DNA of 64,000 nucleotides from Cellulomonas chitinilytica (GCF_016862675.1 NZ_BONK01000009.1:1-64000), one strand, 5' to 3'; shown: positions 1-9,097, counted from the first letter of the stretch. Numbers and translations are program-made. The notes: generated from the letters alone by a model not told the origin.

Positions 1-1
1 C

Positions 2-397
2 CCGACGCCGACGCCGACGGTCACGCCGACCCCGACCCCGACGCCGACCCCCACCCCGACGGTCACCCCCACGCCCACCCCGCAGCCGACCGGCAACGGT
101 GGCTGCACGGCGACGGTCAAGGTGTCGAGCAGCTGGAACGGCGGCTACGTCGGTGACGTGCTCGTCACGGCCGGCTCGAAGCCGATCAGCGGCTGGAAGG
201 TCACCGTCAACGGCGCGACCATCACCCAGGCGTGGAACGGCACGCTGTCCGGCACGAACGCCATCACCAACGCCGCCTGGAACGGCAGCCTCGCGGCCGC
301 CGGGACGGCGCAGGCCGGGTACATCGGCAGCGGCAGCACCTCGGGGCTGACGGCGACGTGCGCGGCGTCGTCAACCCCTGAGTCGCTGACGCACTGA
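2..397 (+). CDS. Secreted carbohydrate-active protein, C-terminal CBM2 domain (5' truncated)
   Basis: The 5' part lies outside the window. What remains starts with a Pro-Thr-rich linker of PT repeats (about the first 30 codons) and continues as a family 2 carbohydrate-binding module of about 95 residues. CBM2 hallmarks are a Cys near each end (after GNGG and in ATCAAS, the usual disulphide), the SSWNGGY motif, ISGWKVT and the paired ITQAWNG / AAWNG tryptophans that form the flat cellulose-binding face. CBM2 anchors extracellular glycoside hydrolases or LPMOs to cellulose or chitin. The catalytic domain cannot be named. A hairpin terminator follows the stop codon. Confidence 0.9.
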   Translation, partial: PTPTPTVTPTPTPTPTPTPTVTPTPTPQPTGNGGCTATVKVSSSWNGGYVGDVLVTAGSKPISGWKVTVNGATITQAWNGTLSGTNAITNAAWNGSLAAAGTAQAGYIGSGSTSGLTATCAASSTPESLTH

Positions 398-414
398 CCC
401 CGTCGACCCGGGAC

Positions 415-448
415 CGGAGGGCCGCTCGTAGCCGCGGGCGGCCCTCCG
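415..448. terminator. Hairpin terminator after the CBM2 gene
   Basis: An 11-base stem (cggagggccgc / gcggccctccg) encloses a 12-base loop, 18 bases after the CBM2 stop. There is no U-tract, as is usual in high-GC actinobacteria. It lies between convergent genes and can serve both. Just downstream, 463-486 holds two tandem copies of a 12-base unit, ggggccgggaaa. Confidence 0.65.
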
Positions 449-510
449 TGCGTGCCGGGGGCGGGGCCGGGAAAGGGGCCGGGAAAGGTGCCGGGGGAGA
501 GTGCCGGCGG

Positions 511-1656
511 TCAGGTCGGCGGCACGTCGCCCGACGCGTCCGGCGCAGCGCGCACGACCGGCGCGTCAGGCGTCGTGTGCACGACCGGGGCGTCCGGCGC
601 GACGGGCGGGACCCGTGCCGGTGCGGCCGCGGGCACCTCGTTGTCGGAGATCCACTCGTCGATCCGCAGCCACGACGCGAACAGCCACTCCTCCTGCGCC
701 GCCCGCTCCCGCGGCACCTCGTCGGGCGGCACCGACCAGCCCTTCATGACGATCCGCTTGTCCATCGGCAGCTCCCGCCAGATGTCCGCGACGGTCACGA
801 GCCGGTCGAGCCCGGTGTGCGCGACGAAGACGACACCCGCCTGCGGGGCCTCGTCGAGCGCGGACAGGATCCCCCCGGAGTGCGGTGCCATCACGTGCTG
901 CATCTGCTCGGCGTCCGCCGCCAGCCGGTGCCGGCCCGCGCTGCGCAGGGCCTCGATGCGGGCGAGCCGTCGCCGCGGCGTGACGTTCCCGCCCTCCGGG
1001 AAGATGAGCAGCGCGTCCCGCGGGCCGAGGTCCTCCGCGAGCCGTCCGACGGCGTCCGAGCCGCCCGCGGCACCGTCGCGCCGGCTCGCCCGCGGCGTGA
1101 CGAACTGCGCGGGCAGCCGGTTCAGCAGGATGTCGATCGCGGGGTCCCACTGGAGGGTGTCCTTCAGCACGATGCGCGGCTCCCGGTCGAACCAGCTCAG
1201 CAGCGCGTGGACCAGGATGAACGAGTCGCCGGGGCCCGCGTGCCGGCTCGCGACGACGACCGGCGTGCCCGTGAGGACCACCCCGAGGTCCGCGTCGACC
1301 ACGTCGATGTCGAGCCGCAGCGTCCACCGCACCTGCCAGAACAGGACCGTGAGCATCCGGTCGGCCAGCCGGTAGTGCGCGTGCAGGAACCCCGGGCGGT
1401 GCACGAGCAGGCCGAACCCGGACGCGAGCCACAGCCCGAACGCGGCGAGGATCACGGCGGCGTCCCACAGGATGTAGAAGCTGGCCATCCACAGCATGCG
1501 CGGGACGCGCAGCCGCCCGGGCACGAGCCAGGCGAGCGCACCGAGCAGGAAGATCACCAGCAGGAGGCTCGTCGGCACGAGCAGCACCGCGACGACGACG
1601 ATCCCGGGGGCGAGCACGACCCGGCGCACCCAGCGCGGCGGCAGCCGCCACGTCAT
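511..1656 (-). CDS. Membrane-anchored PlsC-like acyltransferase
   Basis: A 381-residue 1-acylglycerol-phosphate acyltransferase-like protein. Two hydrophobic segments (about 13-47 and 54-85) place it in the membrane. The catalytic H-x4-D motif is HAGPGD (H139, D144), followed downstream by the IFPEGG motif that binds the phosphate or acyl acceptor. The family transfers acyl groups to lysophospholipid-type acceptors; the exact substrate is unknown. Its ATG overlaps the stop of the upstream patatin gene by four bases, so the two are translated together. The C-terminus is low-complexity, with repeated PDAPVV units. Function class is firm; substrate is not. Confidence 0.85.
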   Translation of the reverse strand: MTWRLPPRWVRRVVLAPGIVVVAVLLVPTSLLLVIFLLGALAWLVPGRLRVPRMLWMASFYILWDAAVILAAFGLWLASGFGLLVHRPGFLHAHYRLADRMLTVLFWQVRWTLRLDIDVVDADLGVVLTGTPVVVASRHAGPGDSFILVHALLSWFDREPRIVLKDTLQWDPAIDILLNRLPAQFVTPRASRRDGAAGGSDAVGRLAEDLGPRDALLIFPEGGNVTPRRRLARIEALRSAGRHRLAADAEQMQHVMAPHSGGILSALDEAPQAGVVFVAHTGLDRLVTVADIWRELPMDKRIVMKGWSVPPDEVPRERAAQEEWLFASWLRIDEWISDNEVPAAAPARVPPVAPDAPVVHTTPDAPVVRAAPDASGDVPPT

Positions 1657-2477
1657 GCCCGCACACCCTCGAGGTACGCCGTCGACGCGGCGTAGGCGGC
1701 GTCGATCCGGGCCCGCGTCGCGTCCATCCGCCGGTACGAGCCGAGCTTCTCGTCGCCCTTCGCGGGACCGCCGCTCGGCAGCACGTGCACCGTGACGTCG
1801 TCCGGCACCAGGCCGATCTCGCGCGTGAACCGGTGCCGCCGGGCGATCTCGAAGCTGATCCGCGCGACCTCGGACGGCTTGCCCGGCGCGCTCAGCGTCT
1901 CCTCGATGCGCCCGACCTGCAGCACGTACACCGTCGTCGCACCGCGCGCCACGGCCTCGCCGAGGGGGATCGAGTTCACGATGCCGCCGTCCACGTAGTG
2001 CTCGCCGTCGATGAGGGTGGGCGGCAGGATCCCCGGCACGGACGACGACGCCAGCACCGCCTCGATGACGGGCCCGCTGTCGAACCACCGCTCGCCCGCG
2101 CTCTCGATGCTCGCCGCGGCGACCGCCAGCGGGACGGCCAGCTCCTCGAACGTGACCCCCTCCCCCAGCATGTCGACGAGCAGCGCCCGCAGCGGAGCCG
2201 GGGAGTTGAGGTGCGTGCGGGACTTCGCGAGCCGGTGCAGCTGCTTGGCCCACGAGTCGCCGTAGATCGCCGCCGCCGCAGGCGACGCCCACGCGTCGAC
2301 GAGCCGGTCGACGACCGCGGGGGTCGGGTCCTTCGCGATCGCCGCGCCGTTGATCGCCCCGATCGACGTCCCGACCACGGTGTCCGGGCGCACACCGGCC
2401 TCGAACAGGGCCTTGAGCATCCCGACCTGCACGGCGCCCCGGACCCCGCCCCCACCGAGCACGTACCCGACCGTCAC
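1653..2477 (-). CDS. Patatin-like phospholipase
   Basis: A 274-residue patatin-fold lipid acyl hydrolase. The oxyanion-hole motif GGGGVRG is at residues 8-14, the nucleophile is in GTSIGAING (Ser38), and the dyad Asp is in YVDGG (Asp163), so the full Ser-Asp dyad is present. Length is typical of bacterial RssA-type patatins and there is no signal peptide, so it should act on the cytoplasmic face. Start is GTG. It is the first gene of a pair with the acyltransferase. A deacylase next to an acyltransferase suggests phospholipid acyl-chain remodelling (inference). Confidence 0.9.
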   Translation of the reverse strand: MTVGYVLGGGGVRGAVQVGMLKALFEAGVRPDTVVGTSIGAINGAAIAKDPTPAVVDRLVDAWASPAAAAIYGDSWAKQLHRLAKSRTHLNSPAPLRALLVDMLGEGVTFEELAVPLAVAAASIESAGERWFDSGPVIEAVLASSSVPGILPPTLIDGEHYVDGGIVNSIPLGEAVARGATTVYVLQVGRIEETLSAPGKPSEVARISFEIARRHRFTREIGLVPDDVTVHVLPSGGPAKGDEKLGSYRRMDATRARIDAAYAASTAYLEGVRA

Positions 2478-2608
2478 CCACGGATCGTGACACAGCGCCC
2501 CGGGCGCGGCACGGCGTCGCGTGCCGGCCGGCGCCCGGGGCGCCGCAACCGGGACGAATCACCCGAACGGGGACACCGCCGCGGCGATCGAGCAGTCAGA
2601 CTCCTCGG

Positions 2609-3625
2609 GTGACAGGTCCTTCCAGCCAGCGCCCGACGCCGGGGTCGCCGGCCACGCGGAAGGCGTGCCCCGCGTGCGGGAACGTCGCGCGGCGCGAGGT
2701 CGGCGCACAGATGTGGGCGTGCCCGACGTGTGCCGTGCGCTGGCCCGTCGGTCGCCGTCATCCCGCCCTGGCGACGCAGCGCTCGGTCACGTCGGCCGTC
2801 GCGAGGAAGCGTGCCGCGGCGGCCGCCGCCCTGCGTCGCGAGGAGCAGGCGGCAGCCGCGTACCTCGCTCGGGTCGAGGCACAGGAGCGCGCGCAGCGGC
2901 GATGGCGGTTCTGGTCACGGTTCACGCTGGCCGCCCTGTCCGTGACGCTGCTCGTCAGCTGCCAGGTCGAGTCCACGCTCGCCGACCGGCGTGCCGCGCG
3001 AGAGGCCGCCGCACAGGCGGCACGCGCGCCCGAGGACGCGTGGCCGGGGCAGCTGTCGGCCGACGTCGCGAGCTCCGGCCCGGGACGGACCTCGACCGGG
3101 TCGACGTCGGGCGGGCACGGAGACGGGTCCTCCGCGTCCCAGCCGTCGGGGGGCTCTCCGGCCCGCGCCACCGTCCCCGAGCCGGTCGTGGATCCGGGTT
3201 CCGCGTCGCCACCGCGCGCCGCGCCGGCCGGGATCCCCGACCCCACGGTGACAGCCGTGACGGACGCTCCCGGCACCCTCGAGGTCTCGATCTTCCTGCG
3301 ACAGCACGGGATGCGGATCAACTCGGCCGACTACGCAGGCGCGTACGAGGACTTCACACCGAAGCTGCAGGAGTACGTCGGCAGCGAGGCGGGGTGGGCG
3401 GCCTCGATGGCGGGCATCCACTGGCGCACCGTCGTGGTCCTGGACGTGCAGACCCGGGACGACGGCGCCTACCTCGCCACCGCCGAGATCAAGCGCATCG
3501 GAGACCCCACCGTCAACGGCGAGTGCCACGTCTGGACCAAGACGTACACGATCAAGACCGTCGACCCGGATCCTCGCCTACGCATCGGCTGGGTCGAGGA
3601 CGTCGCCGATCCCCGCCCCTGCTGA
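2609..3625 (+). CDS. Zinc-ribbon, single-pass membrane protein of unknown function
   Basis: A 338-residue protein. The N-terminus carries a zinc ribbon (CPAC at 20-23 and CPTC at 38-41). A basic, Ala/Arg/Glu-rich helical stretch (about 62-100) follows, then one membrane segment (about 103-118), a long Ser/Gly/Pro-rich linker, and a C-terminal alpha+beta domain of about 120 residues with SADYAGAYEDFTP, which resembles an NTF2-like fold. The layout suggests a cytoplasmic ribbon and an extracytoplasmic sensing or binding domain. No enzyme motif is visible. The GTG start is divergent from the patatin gene. Function unknown. Confidence 0.75.
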   Translation: MTGPSSQRPTPGSPATRKACPACGNVARREVGAQMWACPTCAVRWPVGRRHPALATQRSVTSAVARKRAAAAAALRREEQAAAAYLARVEAQERAQRRWRFWSRFTLAALSVTLLVSCQVESTLADRRAAREAAAQAARAPEDAWPGQLSADVASSGPGRTSTGSTSGGHGDGSSASQPSGGSPARATVPEPVVDPGSASPPRAAPAGIPDPTVTAVTDAPGTLEVSIFLRQHGMRINSADYAGAYEDFTPKLQEYVGSEAGWAASMAGIHWRTVVVLDVQTRDDGAYLATAEIKRIGDPTVNGECHVWTKTYTIKTVDPDPRLRIGWVEDVADPRPC

Positions 3626-3692
3626 GGCGGCACCCCCTCACCGGCCGGCTGCCGATTCCGGTGGGGACGCCGCCGTCATGTTCACTTGACCC

Positions 3693-5627
3693 GTGACCCA
3701 CTCGTCTGCCCGCCTGCCCCGTGTCCGTGCCTCCGAGCTCGTCGGCCGGGGCTGGCTCAACACCGGCGGCCGGGACGTCACCCTGGCGGACCTGCGCGGC
3801 AAGATCGTCCTGCTCGACTTCTGGACCTTCTGCTGCGTGAACTGCCTGCACGTCCTCGACGAGCTGCGTGAGCTCGAGGAGCGGCACCGCGACGTGCTGG
3901 TCATCGTCGGGGTGCACTCGCCGAAGTTCGTGCACGAGGCCGACCCGGTCGCGCTCGCCGCCGCCGTCGAGCGGTACGAGGTGCACCACCCGGTGCTCGA
4001 CGACCCGCAGCTCGTCACCTGGTCGGCGTACACGGCCCGGGCGTGGCCGACGCTCGTCGTGATCGACCCGGAGGGGTACGTCGTCGCGCAGATGGCGGGC
4101 GAGGGGCACCGGCACAACGTCGAGGTGCTGGTCCGGGACCTGATCGCCGAGCACGAGGCGAAGGGGACGCTGCACCGGGGCTCGGGCCCGTACGTCGCGC
4201 CGGAGCCGCGCGCGGGGACGCTGCGCTTCCCGGCGAAGGCCGTCGCGCTGCCCGGCGGGCGGCTGCTCGTCGCGGACGCCGGGCACCACAGCCTCGTCGA
4301 GCTCGAGCCGGACGGGTCGACGCTGGTGCGGCGGATCGGCTCGGGGGCGCGCGGCTTCGACGACGGCGGCCCCGCCGACGCGTCGTTCGCCGAGCCGAAC
4401 GGTCTGTGCCTCGTGCCCGACGAGCTGCGCGCGCGGCTCGGGTACGACGTGCTCGTCGCCGACACCGTGAACCACGCACTGCGCGGTGTGCGGCTGTCCG
4501 ACGGGGTCGTGACGACCGTCGCCGGCACGGGCGCGCAGTACATGGTCGGCGCGGTGGACAACGTGCTGGGCTGGGACGACGAGCCCGACGAGGTGCCGGC
4601 CGTCGAGCCGGTGGTCGGCGTGCCCACGGTCCGGGCCGGGGCGCGGCGGCAGAAGCTGTCGTCGCCGTGGGACGTCGTCTGGTCGCCCGCGCTCGGGACG
4701 TTCGTCGTGGCGATGGCCGGGAACCACACGCTGTGGTCGTTCGACGGCGACGCCGTCGACCCGCTCGCCGGCACCGAGAACGAGGGGCTGCTCGACGGGC
4801 CGCTCGCCGACGCGTGGTTCGCGCAGCCGTCGGGGCTCGCGGTGGACGCCGAGGGGCGCGTGTGGGTCGCGGACTCCGAGACGTCGGCGCTGCGCTGGGT
4901 CGACCCCGCCGCCCGGACGGTGCACACGGCCGTCGGCGAGGGGCTGTTCGACTTCGGGCACCGCGACGGCCCCGCCGACCAGGCCCGCATGCAGCACCCG
5001 CTCGGCGTCGCGGTGCTGCCCGACGGGTCGGTGGCGGTCGCCGACACGTACAACGGCGCGGTCCGCCGCTTCGTCCCGGCGGTCGACGACGGCACACCCG
5101 GCGAGGTGACGACCCTGGCGACGGGCCTCGCGGAGCCCAGCGGGCTGGTGGCCCTGACCGGCGACGACGGGCTCGTGCTGCTCGTCGTCGAGTCCGCGGC
5201 GCACCGGCTCACCCGCGTCCCGCTCGCGGACGGTGTCGGGCAGGTCGTCGACGGCGGCGCGCACCGCACGCAGCGGCCCGTGACCGAGCTGGCCGCCGGG
5301 ACGGTCGCGCTCGACGTCGTCTTCACCCCGGCCGCCGGGCAGAAGTACGACGACCGCTACGGGCCGTCGACCAGGTTGCAGGTCTCGTCGACCCCGCCCG
5401 AGCTGCTGCTCGACGGCGCCGGCGACGACGTGCCGCTGCACCGCACCCTGCGCCTCAACCCCGACGTCGCCGAGGGTGTGCTGCACGTGACGGCGCACGC
5501 GGCGAGCTGCGACGCGGACCCGGCGACCGAGTACCCGGCGTGCCACCTCAACGCGCAGGACTGGGGTGTCCCGGTCCGGCTCGTCGCGGACGGTCCCGCC
5601 GAGCTGACGCTCCCGCTGCACGGCTGA
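3693..5627 (+). CDS. NHLRC2-like thioredoxin-fold/NHL-repeat protein
   Basis: A 644-residue protein. An N-terminal TlpA-like thioredoxin domain (about 15-150) has FWTFCCVNC, where Cys48 and Cys51 form the CxxC pair and Cys47 is an extra neighbour. NHL beta-propeller repeats follow, for example DAGHHSLVEL, ADTVNHALRGV, AGNHTLWSFDG, ADSETSALRWV and ADTYNGAVRRF (about 170-500), then a C-terminal beta domain. This is the architecture of human NHLRC2 and its bacterial homologues, whose biochemical role is poorly defined. No signal peptide is present, so it is probably cytoplasmic. The start is GTG. The fold assignment is firm; the redox partner is unknown. Confidence 0.85.
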   Translation: MTHSSARLPRVRASELVGRGWLNTGGRDVTLADLRGKIVLLDFWTFCCVNCLHVLDELRELEERHRDVLVIVGVHSPKFVHEADPVALAAAVERYEVHHPVLDDPQLVTWSAYTARAWPTLVVIDPEGYVVAQMAGEGHRHNVEVLVRDLIAEHEAKGTLHRGSGPYVAPEPRAGTLRFPAKAVALPGGRLLVADAGHHSLVELEPDGSTLVRRIGSGARGFDDGGPADASFAEPNGLCLVPDELRARLGYDVLVADTVNHALRGVRLSDGVVTTVAGTGAQYMVGAVDNVLGWDDEPDEVPAVEPVVGVPTVRAGARRQKLSSPWDVVWSPALGTFVVAMAGNHTLWSFDGDAVDPLAGTENEGLLDGPLADAWFAQPSGLAVDAEGRVWVADSETSALRWVDPAARTVHTAVGEGLFDFGHRDGPADQARMQHPLGVAVLPDGSVAVADTYNGAVRRFVPAVDDGTPGEVTTLATGLAEPSGLVALTGDDGLVLLVVESAAHRLTRVPLADGVGQVVDGGAHRTQRPVTELAAGTVALDVVFTPAAGQKYDDRYGPSTRLQVSSTPPELLLDGAGDDVPLHRTLRLNPDVAEGVLHVTAHAASCDADPATEYPACHLNAQDWGVPVRLVADGPAELTLPLHG

Positions 5628-5639
5628 CGCGGCGGGCCG

Positions 5640-7073
5640 TCAGCCCGCGCCGAGCACCGCCACCGCGACGAGCGCGTCGAGCGACGTGTCGACGACCTCG
5701 CCGGTCGCCGCCGTGCCCGACACCCCGACCTCGACGACCCACGGCCCGTGCCCGACGACGGTCGTGAACGACTCGGCACCGACCTCCGCCGGTCCGCCGC
5801 CGCGGGCGACCGCCGCGGGCGCCTCGTCGTCGGGTGCACCGGGCCGGCGCATGAGGACCGCCCAGCCCGACCCGCCGAGCGTCTCGGTGGCGGCCGCGGC
5901 GAGCGCGCACAGGCGCGGCACGATGCCGGACTGCGCGGCGACGATCGCGGCGGACCCGGCGACCACGACACGCTCCGCCGTGACGGCGGGGTCGGCGGTG
6001 GCCGGTGCGGCGGCGCGTCGGGCCCGCGCACGGGCCCGCTTCGCGCGGTACTGGGCCATGTCGGCCTGACGGAACAGCTGCCGTGCCGAGACCGCGCCCG
6101 CGACGGCCGTCGACGCGAGCCCGTACGAGATGGCGGCACCGTGCGGCAGCGGGAACTCCGCGATGGTCGCCGCCATGACCTCGGCGACCTCTGCGCGCCG
6201 CCGGCCCGCGGTGATGAGGCAGAACTCGTCGCCGCCGATCCGCGCGGCCGTGGCGCCGGGCAGCGCGTCGGCGGTGCGGCGCAGCACGTCCGCGACGGAG
6301 CGCAGCAGGTCGTCGCCGGTCTCGTGCCCGAGCTGGTCGTTGACGCGCTTGAGGCCGTCGACGTCGCACATCACGATGCACGTCTCCTGGCCGGACTCGA
6401 GCGCGGCCTCCGCGGAGGTGTCGGCGACCCGGCGGTTCGCGAGGCCCGTGAGGGGGTCGTCGGCGACGAGGTGACGCACCTGGGCCTCGAGGTCCACGCG
6501 CGCGATCGCGCCCGACACGAGGGCCGCGAGGACCTCCGCCCGGGCGACGTCGTCGACGTGGAAGATCGGCCGCCCCTGGGCGCGGGTCGCGATGAGCTGG
6601 CCCCACACCGCGCCGTTCACGACGAGCGGGACCGCCATCCCGGACACCGCGCCGATCTCGCGCAGCATCTCGACCTCGACCTCGTCGCCGGCCTCCGGGT
6701 CGCCGGGGGCCGTCGGTGTCCCGTCGGGCGTGACGCAGTGCGCGACCCAGCTCGTCCGGTCACGGATGAGGGCCCGCAGGGCGGGGCGGTCGTCGGCCCG
6801 GTACGACGCACGGGACAGCCACCGGACGCGTGCGTCGGGCGGGGGCGGCTCGACGACGAGGATGCGGCACGTGTCCTGCTCGATGCGGCAGACGCCGGCT
6901 CCGCGCGCGCCCAGGACCTCGACCGCGATGCCCGCGGCAGCCTGCACGACGTCCTCCAGCGTGCGGTTCCGGTCGAGGCGGTGCGCCGCCAGCGCGAGCC
7001 CGCGGACACCGCCGAACGACGCATCGGACCCCTGGTCCTTGCGTGTCCCCTCGGCGGTGGTCCGGCGCGTCAC
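5640..7073 (-). CDS. GAF-GGDEF diguanylate cyclase
   Basis: Makes cyclic di-GMP from two GTP. An N-terminal GAF sensor (about 28-190, with VSGMAVPLVVNG) is followed by a GGDEF domain (about 205-360) with an intact GGDEF signature at 280-284. I see no RxxD inhibitory site just upstream, so product feedback may be weak. A further region of about 110 residues follows. No membrane segments are visible, so it should be soluble. The start is uncertain: I use the GTG giving MTRRTTAEG; an in-frame GTG 66 bases upstream is possible. It is divergent from the LPMO gene. Confidence 0.85.
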   Translation of the reverse strand: MTRRTTAEGTRKDQGSDASFGGVRGLALAAHRLDRNRTLEDVVQAAAGIAVEVLGARGAGVCRIEQDTCRILVVEPPPPDARVRWLSRASYRADDRPALRALIRDRTSWVAHCVTPDGTPTAPGDPEAGDEVEVEMLREIGAVSGMAVPLVVNGAVWGQLIATRAQGRPIFHVDDVARAEVLAALVSGAIARVDLEAQVRHLVADDPLTGLANRRVADTSAEAALESGQETCIVMCDVDGLKRVNDQLGHETGDDLLRSVADVLRRTADALPGATAARIGGDEFCLITAGRRRAEVAEVMAATIAEFPLPHGAAISYGLASTAVAGAVSARQLFRQADMAQYRAKRARARARRAAAPATADPAVTAERVVVAGSAAIVAAQSGIVPRLCALAAAATETLGGSGWAVLMRRPGAPDDEAPAAVARGGGPAEVGAESFTTVVGHGPWVVEVGVSGTAATGEVVDTSLDALVAVAVLGAG

Positions 7074-7181
7074 GCGCCCATCATCGACCCTCCGGCTGAC
7101 ACCCGACGACCCCGGGACATGAGAGGTCCATGAGATCACCCGTCGCGAGCCTCGGTCGAGCGTCGTGCCAGCACAGCGCCG

Positions 7182-7195
7182 CCGAAACGGTTCGG
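7182..7195. promoter_or_regulatory. Small palindrome upstream of the LPMO gene
   Basis: CCGAA-acgg-TTCGG lies about 150 bases before the LPMO start in an otherwise gene-free stretch (7074-7342) shared with the divergent cyclase. It is not the known actinobacterial cellulose operator (TGGGAGCGCTCCCA). A regulatory role is a guess. Confidence 0.2.
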
Positions 7196-7342
7196 AGCCT
7201 TGTCACCCGTTCGGCGTATCGCGACCCTGAGCCCGTCCCCGGCACTGCGCATCCCCGCGCCCGGGCTCCGCCGACCCCGGCTCGTGGTGCTCAGCAGCCC
7301 TCTGCGCGGCAACGTCGCCGCCTTCCGATCAGGGAGAGCCCC

Positions 7343-8725
7343 ATGTCCACCACGCATGCCCTGCGCCGACGAGCGTTCGTCGGCGCGGCGATCGCCGGGC
7401 TCGCGGCGGCGCTCGTCGTCGCGCTGCCGACCTCCGGCGCCGAGGCCCACGGCGGCCTCACGTTCCCGCAGACCCGCACCTACGCCTGCTACCAGGACGG
7501 CCTCGCCGGAGGCGCGGCCGCAGGCCAGGCCGGCAACGTGCTGCCCACGAACCAGCGCTGCAAGGACGCGCTGGCGGTGAGCAACTACCCGTTCTACAAC
7601 TGGTTCGGCGACCTGCTCAGCCTGATCGCGGGCCAGCACCAGACGATCCCCGACGGCAAGCTCTGCGGGCCCGACTCGAAGTTCGACACGTTCAACACGC
7701 CCGCCTCGGGCTGGCCGACGACGACGCTGCAGTCCGGGTCGACGATCACGTTCCAGTACGCGGCCGTCGTGCCGCACCCCGGGTCGTTCACGACGTGGGT
7801 CACGAAGGACGGCTGGGACCAGACGAAGCCGCTGGGTTGGGCGGACCTCGAGCCGGCGTACTTCGACCGCGTGCTCAACCCGCCCGTGCGGCAGGGCGGG
7901 CCGGCGGGCCCCGAGTACTACTGGAGCGCGAAGCTGCCGAACAAGTCGGGACGGCACATCCTCTTCTCGGTCTGGGAGCGGACCGACAGCCCGGAGTCGT
8001 TCTACAACTGCGCCGACGTCGTGTTCCAGGGCGGCACCGTGACGCCGACGCCCACGCCGACCCCGACATCCACCGCGACGCCCACGCCGACCCCGACGCC
8101 GACGAACACCGGCCCCGTCACCGACACGACGGCACCGTCGACGCCCGGCAAGCCCGTGCTCGCCGCTGCCGCCGGCACCACCGCGTCCCTGACCTGGACC
8201 GCGTCGACCGACAACGTCGGCGTCCAGAAGTACACGGTCCGGGACGCGACCACGGACGCCGTCCTGGCCAACCCGACGTCGAACTCGGTGACCCTCTCCG
8301 GCCTGACGCCGAGCACCTCGTACTCCGTCTACGTGACGGCGTCCGACGTCTCCGGGAACGTGTCGGCCCACTCGCCGACGCTGACGTTCAGCTCCGGCGC
8401 CGCCGACGCGGCCGGGTGCTCCGTGAAGTTCGACGTGTCGAACGCGTGGAACGGCGGCTTCGTCGGGCAGGTCAGCGTCTCGAACGACTCCATGACCGCG
8501 ATCAGCGGCTGGGAGCTGAAGTGGACGTTCACGAACGGTGAGAAGGTCACGCAGGCCTGGAACAGCGTGACGACGCAGACGGGCACGGCCGTGTCGGCGA
8601 AGAACGCGGCGTGGAACTCGACGATCGACCACCACGGGTCCGTGTCGTTCGGGTTCCAGGGCACCGGCACCCCGAAGGCACCGACCGGCGTCACGCTCAA
8701 CGGGACGGCGTGCACGCTCGCCTGA
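7343..8725 (+). CDS. AA10 lytic polysaccharide monooxygenase with FN3 and CBM2
   Basis: A 460-residue secreted copper enzyme that oxidatively cleaves crystalline cellulose or chitin. The signal peptide (1-35, ending GAEA) exposes His36 as the N-terminal residue, which with His145 (VVPHPGS) forms the copper histidine brace. The AA10 domain ends near SFYNCADVVF. A Pro-Thr linker (PTPTPTS type) leads to a fibronectin type III domain (about 265-350) and a C-terminal CBM2 with NAWNGGF, ISGWELKW, VTQAWN and NAAWN. The sequence resembles cellulose-active actinobacterial AA10s. The ATG has a GGAGAG ribosome site. It probably works with the other cellulolytic secreted proteins, such as the CBM2 protein at the left edge. 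Confidence 0.95.
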   Translation: MSTTHALRRRAFVGAAIAGLAAALVVALPTSGAEAHGGLTFPQTRTYACYQDGLAGGAAAGQAGNVLPTNQRCKDALAVSNYPFYNWFGDLLSLIAGQHQTIPDGKLCGPDSKFDTFNTPASGWPTTTLQSGSTITFQYAAVVPHPGSFTTWVTKDGWDQTKPLGWADLEPAYFDRVLNPPVRQGGPAGPEYYWSAKLPNKSGRHILFSVWERTDSPESFYNCADVVFQGGTVTPTPTPTPTSTATPTPTPTPTNTGPVTDTTAPSTPGKPVLAAAAGTTASLTWTASTDNVGVQKYTVRDATTDAVLANPTSNSVTLSGLTPSTSYSVYVTASDVSGNVSAHSPTLTFSSGAADAAGCSVKFDVSNAWNGGFVGQVSVSNDSMTAISGWELKWTFTNGEKVTQAWNSVTTQTGTAVSAKNAAWNSTIDHHGSVSFGFQGTGTPKAPTGVTLNGTACTLA

Positions 8726-8818
8726 CGGTCGGACGCATGACACCGGGGCTCGGTCGCGGCGGCGGCCGGGCCCCGGACCGTTCCGGGGATGGACACCTGG
8801 ACGACCGACCAGTGGGCA

Positions 8819-8849
8819 GCGGACGTCCAGAAGGTGGGCGGACGTCCAG
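8819..8849. repeat. Short direct repeat
   Basis: Two exact copies of gcggacgtccag, at 8819-8830 and 8838-8849, lie in the gap between the LPMO gene and the small protein gene on the other strand. The meaning is unknown; the gap otherwise shows nothing. Confidence 0.3.
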
Positions 8850-8881
8850 CGGCGAGAGCCTGCGCGGTGCGCGCGTGCGGG

Positions 8882-9097
8882 CTACGCGCTCGCGTGGATG
8901 GCGCCGACCACACGGACGCGGACGTCCACGCCGTCGACCCGTGGTGGCACGCCGTCCGCGGACCCTCGCTCGAGGTTCACCTGCAGCCCGTAGCCGTCAC
9001 CTGACGCGGTGATCCCGATGCCCCGCACGTCGGACCTGCCGTCCAAGGCCACGCGCAGCTGTTCTTTCGCCGCACGCGCCTGCGCGAGGTCCGCCAT
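8882..9097 (-). CDS. Small protein paired with trypsin-like protease
   Basis: A 71-residue cytoplasmic protein: a short N-terminal helix (LAQARAAKEQLRVAL) and a beta-rich core with GIGITASGDGYGLQVNL and a closing GVDVRVRVVGAI. The ATG has a well-placed GGAAGG site. It lies 62 bases downstream of the protease gene on the same strand. Its pattern (a helix, then a strand built around DGYxLxV, then VxVRxxGxI) is echoed in the N-terminal domain of the protease (helix, PDGSYALAVRY, VDVRRTGRI), suggesting a stand-alone copy of that domain, perhaps a regulator or pro-domain. That role is inference. Confidence 0.7.
   Translation of the reverse strand: MADLAQARAAKEQLRVALDGRSDVRGIGITASGDGYGLQVNLERGSADGVPPRVDGVDVRVRVVGAIHASA

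Noticed and set aside
1..110. Short tandem repeats resembling a repeat array at the left edge
   Set aside because: They are in-frame codons for a Pro-Thr linker (PT repeats) of a secreted protein; similar DNA encodes the LPMO linker at 8041-8110. Not a CRISPR.
7182..7195. Cellulose-responsive (CebR-type) operator before the LPMO gene
   Set aside because: The palindrome CCGAA-acgg-TTCGG does not match TGGGAGCGCTCCCA, and no such site occurs in the gap.
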